Part shown: positions 8,698-16,108 of the stretch, one piece after another | Layout of the letters: the number at the start of each line of letters is the position of its first letter | How positions within the stretch are numbered: the first letter of the stretch is position 1 | Notes under the pieces: generated by a model | Seen by the model: the letters and a program-made list of their open reading frames with translations, nothing else | What the model was told of the DNA's origin: nothing | The model's database searches: none | Program-made: the position numbers and the translations under genes | Assembly: GCF_000526415.1 (NCBI RefSeq) | Contig: NZ_JAGA01000001.1 | Span: forward strand, 62,001-126,000 | From: Kallotenue papyrolyticum | Lineage (GTDB): Bacteria > Chloroflexota > Chloroflexia > Chloroflexales > Kallotenuaceae | DNA: 64,000 bases | Reading direction: 5' to 3'

Positions 8698-9048
8698 ATG
8701 GACATCACGCATCGTCGCCTCAACCGCGTCGATATTCTGAGCGTCGACGGGCGCTTGACGGCGGCTGAAGCGCCGCAGCTCCAGGAGCGCTTCAACGAGC
8801 TCTTCCGCGAGGGACGCTACCGCATCGTGCTCGATTTACAGAATCTGGAGTACATCAGCAGTCCGGGCCTGCGCGTGCTGATCGAAGCGCGCAAGCGGGC
8901 GCGTGAATGGAAGCTGACCGACTTCGATCGCGGCGATGTGCGGATCGTCAACCTGCCGCCACGCATCAAAGAGGTCTTCGATCTGACGGGCTTCACCTCA
9001 CTGTTTCATATCTACGATGACGTTGTCGAAGCGGTTGGCAGCTTCTAA
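8698..9048 (+). CDS. STAS-domain anti-anti-sigma factor (RsbV-like)
   Basis: 116 residues, a single STAS domain. The phosphorylatable serine region is YISSPGLRVLIEARKRAR, equivalent to the ISSxGL motif of SpoIIAA and RsbV. In this family the unphosphorylated form binds an RsbW-type kinase and frees its client; phosphorylation reverses this. There is a strong GGGAGG Shine-Dalgarno sequence. It is followed by an RsbW-STAS fusion and a GAF-SpoIIE phosphatase, so substrate, kinase and phosphatase are encoded side by side. Confidence 0.85.
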   Translation: MDITHRRLNRVDILSVDGRLTAAEAPQLQERFNELFREGRYRIVLDLQNLEYISSPGLRVLIEARKRAREWKLTDFDRGDVRIVNLPPRIKEVFDLTGFTSLFHIYDDVVEAVGSF

Positions 9049-9061
9049 ATCCTCCTATCAT

Positions 9062-9084
9062 GCGAGCGCCGCACAGGCGCTCGC
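9062..9084 (+). other. Perfect hairpin in the gap between STAS and RsbW-STAS genes
   Basis: Arms GCGAGCGCC and GGCGCTCGC (9 bp, no mismatch) enclose the loop GCACA. No U-tract follows, so it is more likely a processing or attenuation structure than a complete terminator. It lies between the alternative ATG at 9060 and the preferred ATG at 9099. Confidence 0.5.
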
Positions 9085-9098
9085 TGTCGTGTAGCGCC

Positions 9099-9830
9099 AT
9101 GGCCGTCCGAACGATCACGTTGCAGGCTACCTTCGATTTGCTGGCGATGATCAGCGAGTTCGTGGTGGAGGGCGCGCAGGCGGCCGGGTTGGATGAACAT
9201 GCCGTCTGGGAGGTGCAACTGGCCACCGACGAGGCGGTGACCAATGTGATCCAGCATTCGTATGCCGGTGCGGCCGGGCCGCTCACGATCCAGACCGAGG
9301 TGCGCAATGGCGCGTTCGTCGTCACGCTGATCGACCATGGACGGCCCTTCGATCCCGATGCAGTACCCGAGCCCGACCTGGTCTCGCCGTTGGAAGAGCG
9401 CCGCACCGGCGGGCTGGGCCTGTACCTGATGCGCAAGCTCATGGATCGAGTTGAGTTCAGCTTCGAACCAGATCGCAATATTCTGCAGATGAGCAAACGC
9501 TTGCGGACGATGCCCTACCATGTTGTCACGCCGCGCGGGCGGATCGATGCCTCGACGGCGGCGCGGCTGAGCAACGCGGTACGCGAGGCCATGGCTGCCG
9601 GTCACCGGCGCATCATCGTCGATCTGCGCGATGTCACCTTTCTCTCGAGCAGTGGGCTGCGCGCGCTGTTGTTGCTGGCCCGCGAGCTGCGCAAGGAGGA
9701 TGGCGATTTGGTGCTGTGCGCGCCACAGCCGCAGGTCGCCGAGGTCTTCCACCTCACCGGTTTCGATCAGATTTTCGCCCTGCATCATACGCGCGAGGAG
9801 GCTGCCTCCGCGCTCAATGATCGTCCATGA
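9099..9830 (+). CDS. RsbW-like anti-sigma kinase fused to a C-terminal STAS domain
   Basis: 243 residues. The N-terminal half is a HATPase_c_2 kinase: N-box WEVQLATDEAVTNVIQHSY and G-box RRTGGLGLYLMRKLMD. The C-terminal half (from about residue 135) is a complete STAS domain with the serine motif VTFLSSSGLRALLLLAREL. One chain therefore carries a kinase and a potential substrate. The preferred start is the ATG at 9099, where homology begins; an in-frame ATG at 9060 would place a 9-bp hairpin inside the coding region. The stop overlaps the next start as ATGA. Its client sigma factor or effector is not identified in this cassette. Confidence 0.82.
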   Translation: MAVRTITLQATFDLLAMISEFVVEGAQAAGLDEHAVWEVQLATDEAVTNVIQHSYAGAAGPLTIQTEVRNGAFVVTLIDHGRPFDPDAVPEPDLVSPLEERRTGGLGLYLMRKLMDRVEFSFEPDRNILQMSKRLRTMPYHVVTPRGRIDASTAARLSNAVREAMAAGHRRIIVDLRDVTFLSSSGLRALLLLARELRKEDGDLVLCAPQPQVAEVFHLTGFDQIFALHHTREEAASALNDRP

Positions 9831-12232
9831 GTGCGCGTGACCGTGGCTCCTGGTTGCCGCGCTCGCTGGCAGCGGCGTTCCGTACGCGCCAGCGCACGTT
9901 GCGCGAACTGGAATTGCTCAACGAGGTCTCGCGTGCGATCATTCGCTCCGAGCTGGATGTCGATGCGCTCTGCGAGCTGGTGTACCGTGAAGCCAGCAAG
10001 ATCCTGGATACCTCCTGGTTTCATCTGGGGTTGTTTGAGGGCTCGCGCTATACGCTCAAAGTGCGGGTGATCGATGGCGTGCGCCAGCCGCCGCTGACCG
10101 TCGATCTGCAGGGAGATGAAGGGCTGATGGGCTGGGTGCGGCGCACCGGCCGCGCGCTACTGGTCGAGGATTTCGCGATCGAGCTGGCCAGCCTGCCGGC
10201 ACGGCCGCGCTACCAGGCCGAGCATCCGCCGCGCTCAGGGATCTACGTGCCCCTGCTGGCCGGTGATGAGGTGCTGGGCACCATCTCGGTGCAGAGCGAA
10301 CAGCCGCATGCCTTCGATACCAATGATCTGCGCCTGCTGTCGCTGATCGCCGATAGCGCGGCGGCGGCGATCGCCAAAGCGCGCGCCTACGACGCGCTGC
10401 GTCAGCGCATCCAGCAACTGGAGTTGATCGGCAAAGTCAGTCGCCAGGCGGCCATGCTGCTTGACCTGGACGAGCTGTTGCCCTCGGTAGTGCGCCTGAT
10501 CCGCGACGAATTCGGCTACTACCATGTGCACCTCTTTACCCTCGACACGGCGACCGGCCAGTTGCTGTTTCGCGCATCGACGGCCGCGGGGCAGCAGTTT
10601 TGGCTGGCGCGCGATCAACGCATCGCCGTCGGCGAGGGCATTGTCGGCTATGTCGCCGAGCGGCGCCGTCCGCTGATGGCCAACGATGTCGCCAGGGAGC
10701 CGCGTTTCATCCTCGATGTGCCGGGCACCAAAGCCGAGCTGGCCGTGCCACTGCTGGTCGGCGATGAGCTCATCGGCGTGCTGGATGTGCAGAGTGATCG
10801 CCCCAACGCCTTTGATGACAAGGATCTGTTTGTAATCACCACGCTGGCCGATCAGATCGCCGTCGCGATCCAATCGGCCAACGCCTATACCGAGCAGCAG
10901 GAGGAATCCTGGACGCTCGCGGCGTTGCTGCAGACCGCCGAGAACATCGCGCGCGCCACCGATCTGGAAGGGCTGCTGGCCACCATTGTGCGGCTGCCGC
11001 CGCTGCTGATCGGCTGCGATCACAGCGCGGTGTTTCTCTACCGTCGTGAAGCCGAGACCTTTGTGCCGGTGGCGGCCTACGGCTGGGACGATGCCCTGTG
11101 TGAAGCGCTGTTGCACCGCCCGATCCGTGCCGGCGACGCGCCGTTGTTGGAAGAGGTGCGCGCTACGGGACGCCTGCTGGCCGTGGATGATGCCGCGCGC
11201 GACGCAGCATTGCCCCAACTTACCGAACGCTGTCCGGTGGGCCGGCTGTTGGCCTTGCCGTTGACGGCGCGCGCAACGGTGCTGGGCGTGCTGCTGCTCG
11301 ATCGCCAGGCACAGGCCGGTGCGTGGACGGCGCGGCAGATCACCATTGCTGCCGGGATCGCCAATCAGGCCGCGGCAGCCATCGAAAGCGCGCTGCTGGC
11401 ACAGCAGGCGGTCGAACAGGAGCGCTTGGCGCAAGAGGTGCGCGTCGCGCGCGAGATCCAAACCGCGCTGCTGCCCGGCGCAGCGCCGCGTCTGCCGGGC
11501 TGGGACCTGGCCTTTGCCTGGCGTGCGGCGCGCACGGTTGGCGGCGATTTCTACGACTTCTGGATGCTTGATCGCCGCGACGCGCTCGCCGCTGCCGAGG
11601 AGCCGACCGACGAGCCGGAGCTACACTGTGGATTTGTGATCGCCGATGTGTCGGACAAGGGTGTGCCTGCGGCGCTGTTCATGGCGCTGTCACGCTCGCT
11701 GATCCGCGCCGCTGCGCTGGACGGTTCCTCGCCCGCGCGTGTGGTGGAACGCGCCAACCGCTGGATCGCCCGCGACTCGCAGTCGGGCATGTTCGTCACC
11801 CTCTTTTACGGGCTGCTCGATCCGGCAGACGGGCTGTTGCAGTTTGCCAACGCCGGCCACAACCCACCCCTGCTGCTCCGGCACGATGGCGCGGTCGAAA
11901 CGCTGGGCACCACCGGCATCGCGCTGGGCGTGATCGAGTCGGCGCCCTTTCGCGAATCACAGGTGGTGCTCGAGCCCTACGATGTGCTGGTGTGCTACAC
12001 CGATGGCGTGACCGAAGCGATCAACGCTGCCGAGGAAGAGTATGGTGTGGCACGCCTGATCGATGTGGTGCAACGCTCCCGTGATCAGCCCGCAGCGGTG
12101 CTGGTGCAGGCGATCCTGAGCGACTTGGCGGCGCATACCGGCGACCGGCCTGCCTTCGACGACGTGACGCTGGTGGTGCTTAAGCGCCTGCCGACCGGGA
12201 CGCCGGACCAGGGCGCAGCCACCTCCCGATGA
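9827..12232 (+). CDS. Triple-GAF SpoIIE-type PP2C phosphatase (RsbU/RsbP-like)
   Basis: 801 residues. Three GAF domains follow one another: about 37-185 (LLNEVSRAI... KARAYDALRQ), 205-350 (IGKVSRQAAML... AIQSANAY) and 370-525 (QTAENIARATD... AIESALLAQQ). A short coiled coil leads into the phosphatase domain at about 545-795 with LAQEVRVAREIQTALLPG, RTVGGDFYDF, VIADVSDKGVPAALFMA, FANAGHNPPLLL and YTDGVTEA, which carry the metal-binding acidic residues. It should dephosphorylate the STAS proteins encoded just upstream in response to a ligand sensed by the GAF domains. It is translationally coupled to the RsbW-STAS gene. No transmembrane helix is present. Confidence 0.88.
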   Translation: MSARDRGSWLPRSLAAAFRTRQRTLRELELLNEVSRAIIRSELDVDALCELVYREASKILDTSWFHLGLFEGSRYTLKVRVIDGVRQPPLTVDLQGDEGLMGWVRRTGRALLVEDFAIELASLPARPRYQAEHPPRSGIYVPLLAGDEVLGTISVQSEQPHAFDTNDLRLLSLIADSAAAAIAKARAYDALRQRIQQLELIGKVSRQAAMLLDLDELLPSVVRLIRDEFGYYHVHLFTLDTATGQLLFRASTAAGQQFWLARDQRIAVGEGIVGYVAERRRPLMANDVAREPRFILDVPGTKAELAVPLLVGDELIGVLDVQSDRPNAFDDKDLFVITTLADQIAVAIQSANAYTEQQEESWTLAALLQTAENIARATDLEGLLATIVRLPPLLIGCDHSAVFLYRREAETFVPVAAYGWDDALCEALLHRPIRAGDAPLLEEVRATGRLLAVDDAARDAALPQLTERCPVGRLLALPLTARATVLGVLLLDRQAQAGAWTARQITIAAGIANQAAAAIESALLAQQAVEQERLAQEVRVAREIQTALLPGAAPRLPGWDLAFAWRAARTVGGDFYDFWMLDRRDALAAAEEPTDEPELHCGFVIADVSDKGVPAALFMALSRSLIRAAALDGSSPARVVERANRWIARDSQSGMFVTLFYGLLDPADGLLQFANAGHNPPLLLRHDGAVETLGTTGIALGVIESAPFRESQVVLEPYDVLVCYTDGVTEAINAAEEEYGVARLIDVVQRSRDQPAAVLVQAILSDLAAHTGDRPAFDDVTLVVLKRLPTGTPDQGAATSR

Positions 12233-12238
12233 GGCTGC

Positions 12239-12772
12239 TCAGGGGCCGGCGGTCGGCGTTGCCACCACCGGAATACGGAGCACCGCCCCCACACGCAGGC
12301 TGTCGGGATTGATGCCGGGATTGAGCGCGACGATCGCCTCAACACTGGTGCCGAAGCGCCGGGCGATCTGCCCCAACAGGTCGCCCGGCTGCACAGTATA
12401 TTCGACCGTGGTGGCCATGGGCGCGAGGGTGATCGTGGGCAGCGGCAGGCGCGTCACCGTGGGCGCGGGGGTGATCGTGGGCAGCGGCAGACGCGTCACC
12501 GTGGGCGCGGAGGTGAGCGTACCCGGCGGCGCGCTGCGCTGTGGCGTGCGGGTGGCAGTGAGCGGGGCCGGCGTTGCCGGCGGCGGGCGATCCTCGTCCG
12601 ACGCACCGCGGATCAGACGGAGCTGAGGACGACCACCGCTGCCGATCAGGATGCCCAGTGCCATGCTCAGCACCAGCGCCAGGCTCACGACTAGGACTGT
12701 ACCACAACCTCGCCACCGCACCGATCGCCCTCCTGCCTGTCTGGCTAATGCCCCGCAGGGCTTGACGGCCAT
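12239..12772 (-). CDS. Membrane-anchored LysM-domain protein
   Basis: 177 residues. Residues about 24-45 are a hydrophobic anchor (GTVLVVSLALVLSMALGILIG). A Pro/Thr-rich linker follows, and the C-terminal 45 residues are one LysM domain: EYTVQPGDLLGQIARRFGTS, then EAIVALNPGINPDSLRVGAVLRIP. LysM binds N-acetylglucosamine polymers such as peptidoglycan, so the protein likely links membrane and wall on the outside. The linker contains a tandem 14-residue repeat. It converges with the phosphatase gene, with only 6 bp between stops. Confidence 0.82.
   Translation of the reverse strand: MAVKPCGALARQAGGRSVRWRGCGTVLVVSLALVLSMALGILIGSGGRPQLRLIRGASDEDRPPPATPAPLTATRTPQRSAPPGTLTSAPTVTRLPLPTITPAPTVTRLPLPTITLAPMATTVEYTVQPGDLLGQIARRFGTSVEAIVALNPGINPDSLRVGAVLRIPVVATPTAGP
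12419..12520 (-). repeat. 42-bp tandem repeat in the LysM gene linker
   Basis: Two full 42-bp units (12419-12460 and 12461-12502) differ at only two positions, and a partial third follows. They encode repeats of TVTRLPLPTI in the Pro/Thr linker. In-frame unit length means copy number can change without frameshift. Confidence 0.8.
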
Positions 12773-12836
12773 GCTATCATAACATTACTGCGCTACTTCC
12801 TGCGAGCCCGCCCTCTGGCGGGAAAGGAGCCGGCCC

Positions 12837-12935
12837 ATGGGCGACAAAAACCCCAAGAACGTCAGCAAGCAGAAAAAACAGCAGGAACAGAAGAAACAGA
12901 ATACCAAAAAGCAGCCGGCAGTGGCCAAGAAATAA
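12837..12935 (+). CDS. 32-residue lysine-rich small protein
   Basis: The reading frame encodes MGDKNPKNVSKQKKQQEQKK followed by QNTKKQPAVAKK. The opening MGDKNPK and the Lys/Gln-rich tail match a type of very small conserved protein found in scattered bacteria and generally annotated as hypothetical. Support for translation is good: AAAGGAG lies 7 nt upstream of the ATG, a 6-bp hairpin (CCCGCC/GGCGGG, 12807-12822) sits immediately before that site, and a strong stem-loop follows the stop. About 40% of residues are Lys, so nucleic-acid or ribosome association is plausible but unproven. Function unknown. Confidence 0.72.
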   Translation: MGDKNPKNVSKQKKQQEQKKQNTKKQPAVAKK

Positions 12936-12960
12936 CCCGGATTGGAGTGTCCCTGGAGCT

Positions 12961-12991
12961 GCGGCCCCTCTACGGCAGGCAGAGGGGCCGC
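12961..12991 (+). terminator. Stem-loop terminator after the small lysine-rich gene
   Basis: A perfect 11-bp stem GCGGCCCCTCT/AGAGGGGCCGC with a 9-nt loop stands 25 bp after the stop. No T-run follows, so termination may be weak or factor-assisted, or the stem may protect the 3' end. Confidence 0.55.
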
Positions 12992-13014
12992 GCTGTGCTG
13001 TCAGGCGGCATGCC

Positions 13015-13043
13015 TTGACGGGATCGATCGCTGCTCATATACT
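13015..13043 (+). promoter_or_regulatory. Sigma-70 promoter of the methyltransferase/MTHFR gene
   Basis: TTGACG, a 17-bp spacer and TATACT. The start point would be near 13050, leaving a leader of about 90 nt. The leader holds a CCTGGC/GCCAGG stem just before the GGGGAAG Shine-Dalgarno sequence. I could not match it to a SAM, SAH or THF riboswitch. Confidence 0.7.
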
Positions 13044-13139
13044 TCTCGCACCAACAGACAGCGATTCAATGACGAGTCGGCGCGTGCCGGCTTTTGTATG
13101 CCTGCCTGGCAGTGGCAACCGCCAGGGGAAGATACATCG

Positions 13140-14990
13140 ATGGCGCATCCGTTTATCGAGCGCATAACCAAGGCGCCGCTGCTGGCCGACGGCGCGATGG
13201 GCACACAGATCTACCTGCACGGCATCGATTTTGAGCAGTGCTTCGATGCCGTCAATCTCAGCAATCCGCAGCTGATCGCCGAGATTCATCGTAGCTATAT
13301 CGCTGCCGGCGCGGAGCTGATCGAAACCAACACCTACGGCGCCAACCGCATCAAGCTCGAGCCCTATGGCCTGCAGGATCGCGTGCGCGAGATCAACGTG
13401 CGCGCCATGAAGATCGCCCGCGAGGCGCGCGAGATTGCCGGCACCAACACCTTTATTGCCGGCGCGGTTGGGCCGCTGGGCGCGCTGCTGGAGCCCTACG
13501 GGCAGCTCACGTCCGAGCAGGCGCGCGCTGCCTTTGCCGAGCAGATCGGCGCGCTCTACGAGCAGGGCGCCGACCTGCTGATCTTCGAAACCTTCAGCGA
13601 TCTGCGCGAGCTGGTGCTGGCGATCGAGGTGGCGCGCAGCCTGTGCGATCTGCCGATCGTGGCGCAGATGAGCTTTGCCAACGATGGGCGTACGGCGCTA
13701 GGCCACACGCCCGCCGAGGTAGTCACCCGCCTGCGTGCCGCCGGCGCGGATGTGATCGGCGCCAACTGTTCGGTCGGCTCGCAGCGCGTCTTTGATGTGC
13801 TGGAGGCGATGCACCTCGCCGCGCCCGACGCGCGCCTGTCGGGCATGCCCAACGCCGGCTTTCCCACCGAGCGCCACAACCGCATCTTCTATCCCTCCTC
13901 GCCCGAATATATGGCGCGCTACGCGCGGCGGATGGTCGAGGAGCTGGGCGTCAGCCTGGTGGGTGGGTGTTGCGGGACGGGTCCCGAGCATATTGCCGCC
14001 ATGCGCGAGGCGTTGCGCGACCTCGATCCCGATGCGCCGGCAGGGCATGTGCACGCGGCGGTGGTGGTGGTGCCGGCGGTCGCCGAGGAGGCGTCGCCCA
14101 CGGCCGACGGGCAGCCGACGCGCCTAGCCGAGATGCTGGCGCGTGGCGAGTTTGTGATCAGCGTTGAGATCGATCCGCCCAAGGGCCACAATCCGCGTCG
14201 CTGCCTGGAGGGCGCCCGGCTGGTCAAGGAGGCCGGCGCGCACGTGATCAACGTGGCCGACTCGCCCATGGCGCGCGTGCGCATGAGCGCCCTGGCGCTG
14301 TGCACCATGATTCAAGCCGAAACCGGCCTGGAAACGATCCTCCATTTCACGACGCGCGACCGCTCGTTGATGGGCATTCAGAGCGATCTGTTGGGCGCGC
14401 ATGCGCTGGGTGTGCGCAACATTCTGGCGCTCAAGGGCGATCCGCCGGCGCTGGCCAACTATCCGGGCACGCGCGGCGTCTTCGACGTGGATACTATCGG
14501 CCTGGTCAAGGTGATCAGCGGTATGAACCGCGGCGTGGACACCGCCGGCAACGACATCGGCGCGCCCACCACCTTCCACATCGGCGTGGCGCTCGATATC
14601 AACGCCGCCGATCCCGAGCATGAGATCCAGCGGCTGCACCAGAAGGTAGCTGCCGGCGCGCACTTCGCCATGACCCAGATCTGCTACGACGCCGAGGCGC
14701 TCCAGCGCTTCTTGGATCGCCTGGGGCGACCGCCGGTGCCGCTGATCCTCGGCATCTTGCCGCTGCAGAGCTACCGTCAGGCCGAGTTTCTTCGGAACGA
14801 GGTGCCCGGCATCGCGCCAACGGATGAGGCACTGCGGCGCATGAAGCTGGCCGGTCCCGATGGACGGCGCGAGGGCGTGCGCATGGCCCAGGAGCTGCTG
14901 CTGGCGGTGCGTCACCTGGTGCAGGGCGTGTACATTATGCCCTCGTTCAACCGCTGGGAGGTTGCCGCTGAGGTGATCGCGGCGCTCTAG
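13140..14990 (+). CDS. Bifunctional homocysteine S-methyltransferase / methylenetetrahydrofolate reductase
   Basis: 616 residues. The N-terminal domain (about 1-300) is a Zn-dependent homocysteine methyltransferase: LLADGAMGTQIYL, GANCSVG and GGCCGTGPEHIAAMR supply the three cysteine ligands. The C-terminal domain (about 325-616) is MTHFR: FVISVEIDPPKGHNPRR, LALKGDPP, FAMTQICYDAEALQRFLDRL and GILPL. The fused form is known from Firmicutes and Chloroflexota and couples formation and use of methyl groups for methionine and one-carbon metabolism. A longer open frame reaches back to 12942, but homology and the GGGGAAG site place the start here. It stands alone behind its own promoter and converges with the YaeQ-like gene. 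Confidence 0.93.
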   Translation: MAHPFIERITKAPLLADGAMGTQIYLHGIDFEQCFDAVNLSNPQLIAEIHRSYIAAGAELIETNTYGANRIKLEPYGLQDRVREINVRAMKIAREAREIAGTNTFIAGAVGPLGALLEPYGQLTSEQARAAFAEQIGALYEQGADLLIFETFSDLRELVLAIEVARSLCDLPIVAQMSFANDGRTALGHTPAEVVTRLRAAGADVIGANCSVGSQRVFDVLEAMHLAAPDARLSGMPNAGFPTERHNRIFYPSSPEYMARYARRMVEELGVSLVGGCCGTGPEHIAAMREALRDLDPDAPAGHVHAAVVVVPAVAEEASPTADGQPTRLAEMLARGEFVISVEIDPPKGHNPRRCLEGARLVKEAGAHVINVADSPMARVRMSALALCTMIQAETGLETILHFTTRDRSLMGIQSDLLGAHALGVRNILALKGDPPALANYPGTRGVFDVDTIGLVKVISGMNRGVDTAGNDIGAPTTFHIGVALDINAADPEHEIQRLHQKVAAGAHFAMTQICYDAEALQRFLDRLGRPPVPLILGILPLQSYRQAEFLRNEVPGIAPTDEALRRMKLAGPDGRREGVRMAQELLLAVRHLVQGVYIMPSFNRWEVAAEVIAAL

Positions 14991-15012
14991 CCTGGCGTGC
15001 GCTACGCGCTAG
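14987..15012. terminator. Possible bidirectional terminator between convergent genes
   Basis: Nested pairing CTAGC/GCTAG (outer) and GCGT/ACGC (inner) occupies the 18-bp space between two convergent stop codons. No clear T-run is present on either side. Confidence 0.35.
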
Positions 15013-15497
15013 GCCCAGCGTCGCATCGCGTAACCGCGGGCGGGAATGGCGATCGTCCCGTCGTCGGCGATCCACTCCAGCGCGTGGCCCGGAAAGCCGA
15101 TCAATTCGACCGGCGCCGCGCGGCGCGCGTCCGTCAGCGCCGCCTCGATTAGCGCAGCGAAGGGATCGAGCCGCGTCGCCCATTTGGAGCAGACGAAGTG
15201 GGTGCGGCGGAAGCGCTGCAGCAGAAACCGGAGCTTGTCCAGCGCCACCTCGCCGCACTCGCCCCAGAAGCTTGGTTCGCCGGCGAGGTCGAGCGCTAGC
15301 AGATCGGGCTTGTAGCGGCTGGGCTGCGGCAACGGCACCTCCACGCGCAACGCGGGATAGCTCGGCAGGTAGAGCGCCCACAGCAGCGCTTTTTGCACCA
15401 CGTGCTCGACGCGCTCGTAGGGCCGCTTGACCAGCACCAGCGTCTGGCCGTGGGCGCGCACCGTCAGCTTGCGACGCAGGTGCAGCTCGCGACTCAT
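15009..15497 (-). CDS. YaeQ-like protein (PD-(D/E)XK-like fold)
   Basis: 162 residues. The pattern YKPDLLALDLAGEPSFWGEC followed by VALDKLRFLLQRFRRTHFVCSKW resembles YaeQ proteins, which adopt a PD-(D/E)XK-like fold: D in KPDL, E in WGECG and K in ALDKL form a possible acidic/Lys set. The start is the ATG 6 bp after the upstream stop, so it is the last gene of a three-gene minus-strand operon. No strong Shine-Dalgarno sequence is seen; translational coupling is likely. Biochemical function unknown. Confidence 0.5.
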   Translation of the reverse strand: MSRELHLRRKLTVRAHGQTLVLVKRPYERVEHVVQKALLWALYLPSYPALRVEVPLPQPSRYKPDLLALDLAGEPSFWGECGEVALDKLRFLLQRFRRTHFVCSKWATRLDPFAALIEAALTDARRAAPVELIGFPGHALEWIADDGTIAIPARGYAMRRWA

Positions 15498-15503
15498 GCT
15501 CGA

Positions 15504-16070
15504 CTAACGCGTTTGCAGACTGCCCCGCGCGCGTCGCCCACGCGCCGCGACGACGCGGTACTGCCCCTGGCCGGCGACCTCGCTGACGTCGTGCGCCAGC
15601 CGGCGCAGATGATCGACATAACGCTCGAACTCGTGCTGGCGATCGCCGGCCAGGTACAACGTGCCGCCCTGGGCCAGGCGCGCCAGGCCCTGCTCCAGCT
15701 CTTGCAGCCCGGTATCCCGGCCCAGGTGGTAGGGCACGATGCAGCTCACCAGGTCGAAGGGTGGTTCATCCTCATCCAGATCGTCTAGCTCGTTGATCAC
15801 GTGCACGTTGCCCAGCCCGGCTAGCGCAGCGCGCGTCTCTTCCAACTCGTCGAAGGTATAGACGCACACCACCAGCTCGCCGCTGTCGAGCCGGTAGGCC
15901 AGGTGCTCGGCCAGGCGCGCCGCGCCCGGACTGCCGATGTGCAGCATGCGCGCGTCGCTCTCGGGACGCAGCAGGTTCAGCAGCATCTGCGCTAGGGTTG
16001 TGCCGTAGCGTGCCAGTTCCTCGGCGCGGCGCTGTTCGCGGCCCGCGCGACCGGTGTGGTATCTGCCCAT
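15504..16070 (-). CDS. Predicted SAM-dependent methyltransferase-like protein
   Basis: 188 residues. ARMLHIGSPGAARLAEHLAYRL is in the place of the glycine-rich SAM loop, followed by an acidic strand end (VCVYTFDELE) and the post-motif strand FDLVSCIVPYHLGRD with GGTLYLAGDR after it, the normal order of a class I methyltransferase. The Gly-rich loop is degenerate, so activity is uncertain. It lies between an AlbA_2/ATPase regulator upstream and a YaeQ-like gene downstream with a 6-bp gap. Alternative: a non-catalytic Rossmann protein. Confidence 0.5.
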   Translation of the reverse strand: MGRYHTGRAGREQRRAEELARYGTTLAQMLLNLLRPESDARMLHIGSPGAARLAEHLAYRLDSGELVVCVYTFDELEETRAALAGLGNVHVINELDDLDEDEPPFDLVSCIVPYHLGRDTGLQELEQGLARLAQGGTLYLAGDRQHEFERYVDHLRRLAHDVSEVAGQGQYRVVAARGRRARGSLQTR

Positions 16071-16108
16071 GTTTGCCTCGTTGTGCTCTGCGCCGGTGCG
16101 GTGGCCGC

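Noticed and set aside
12942-13139. N-terminal extension of the methyltransferase/MTHFR frame
   Set aside because: It covers a stem-loop and a clear promoter, and family homology begins at the ATG at 13140.
13044-13139. SAM, SAH or THF riboswitch before the methyltransferase gene
   Set aside because: The leader is short and has only one clear stem; none of the consensus cores could be recognised.
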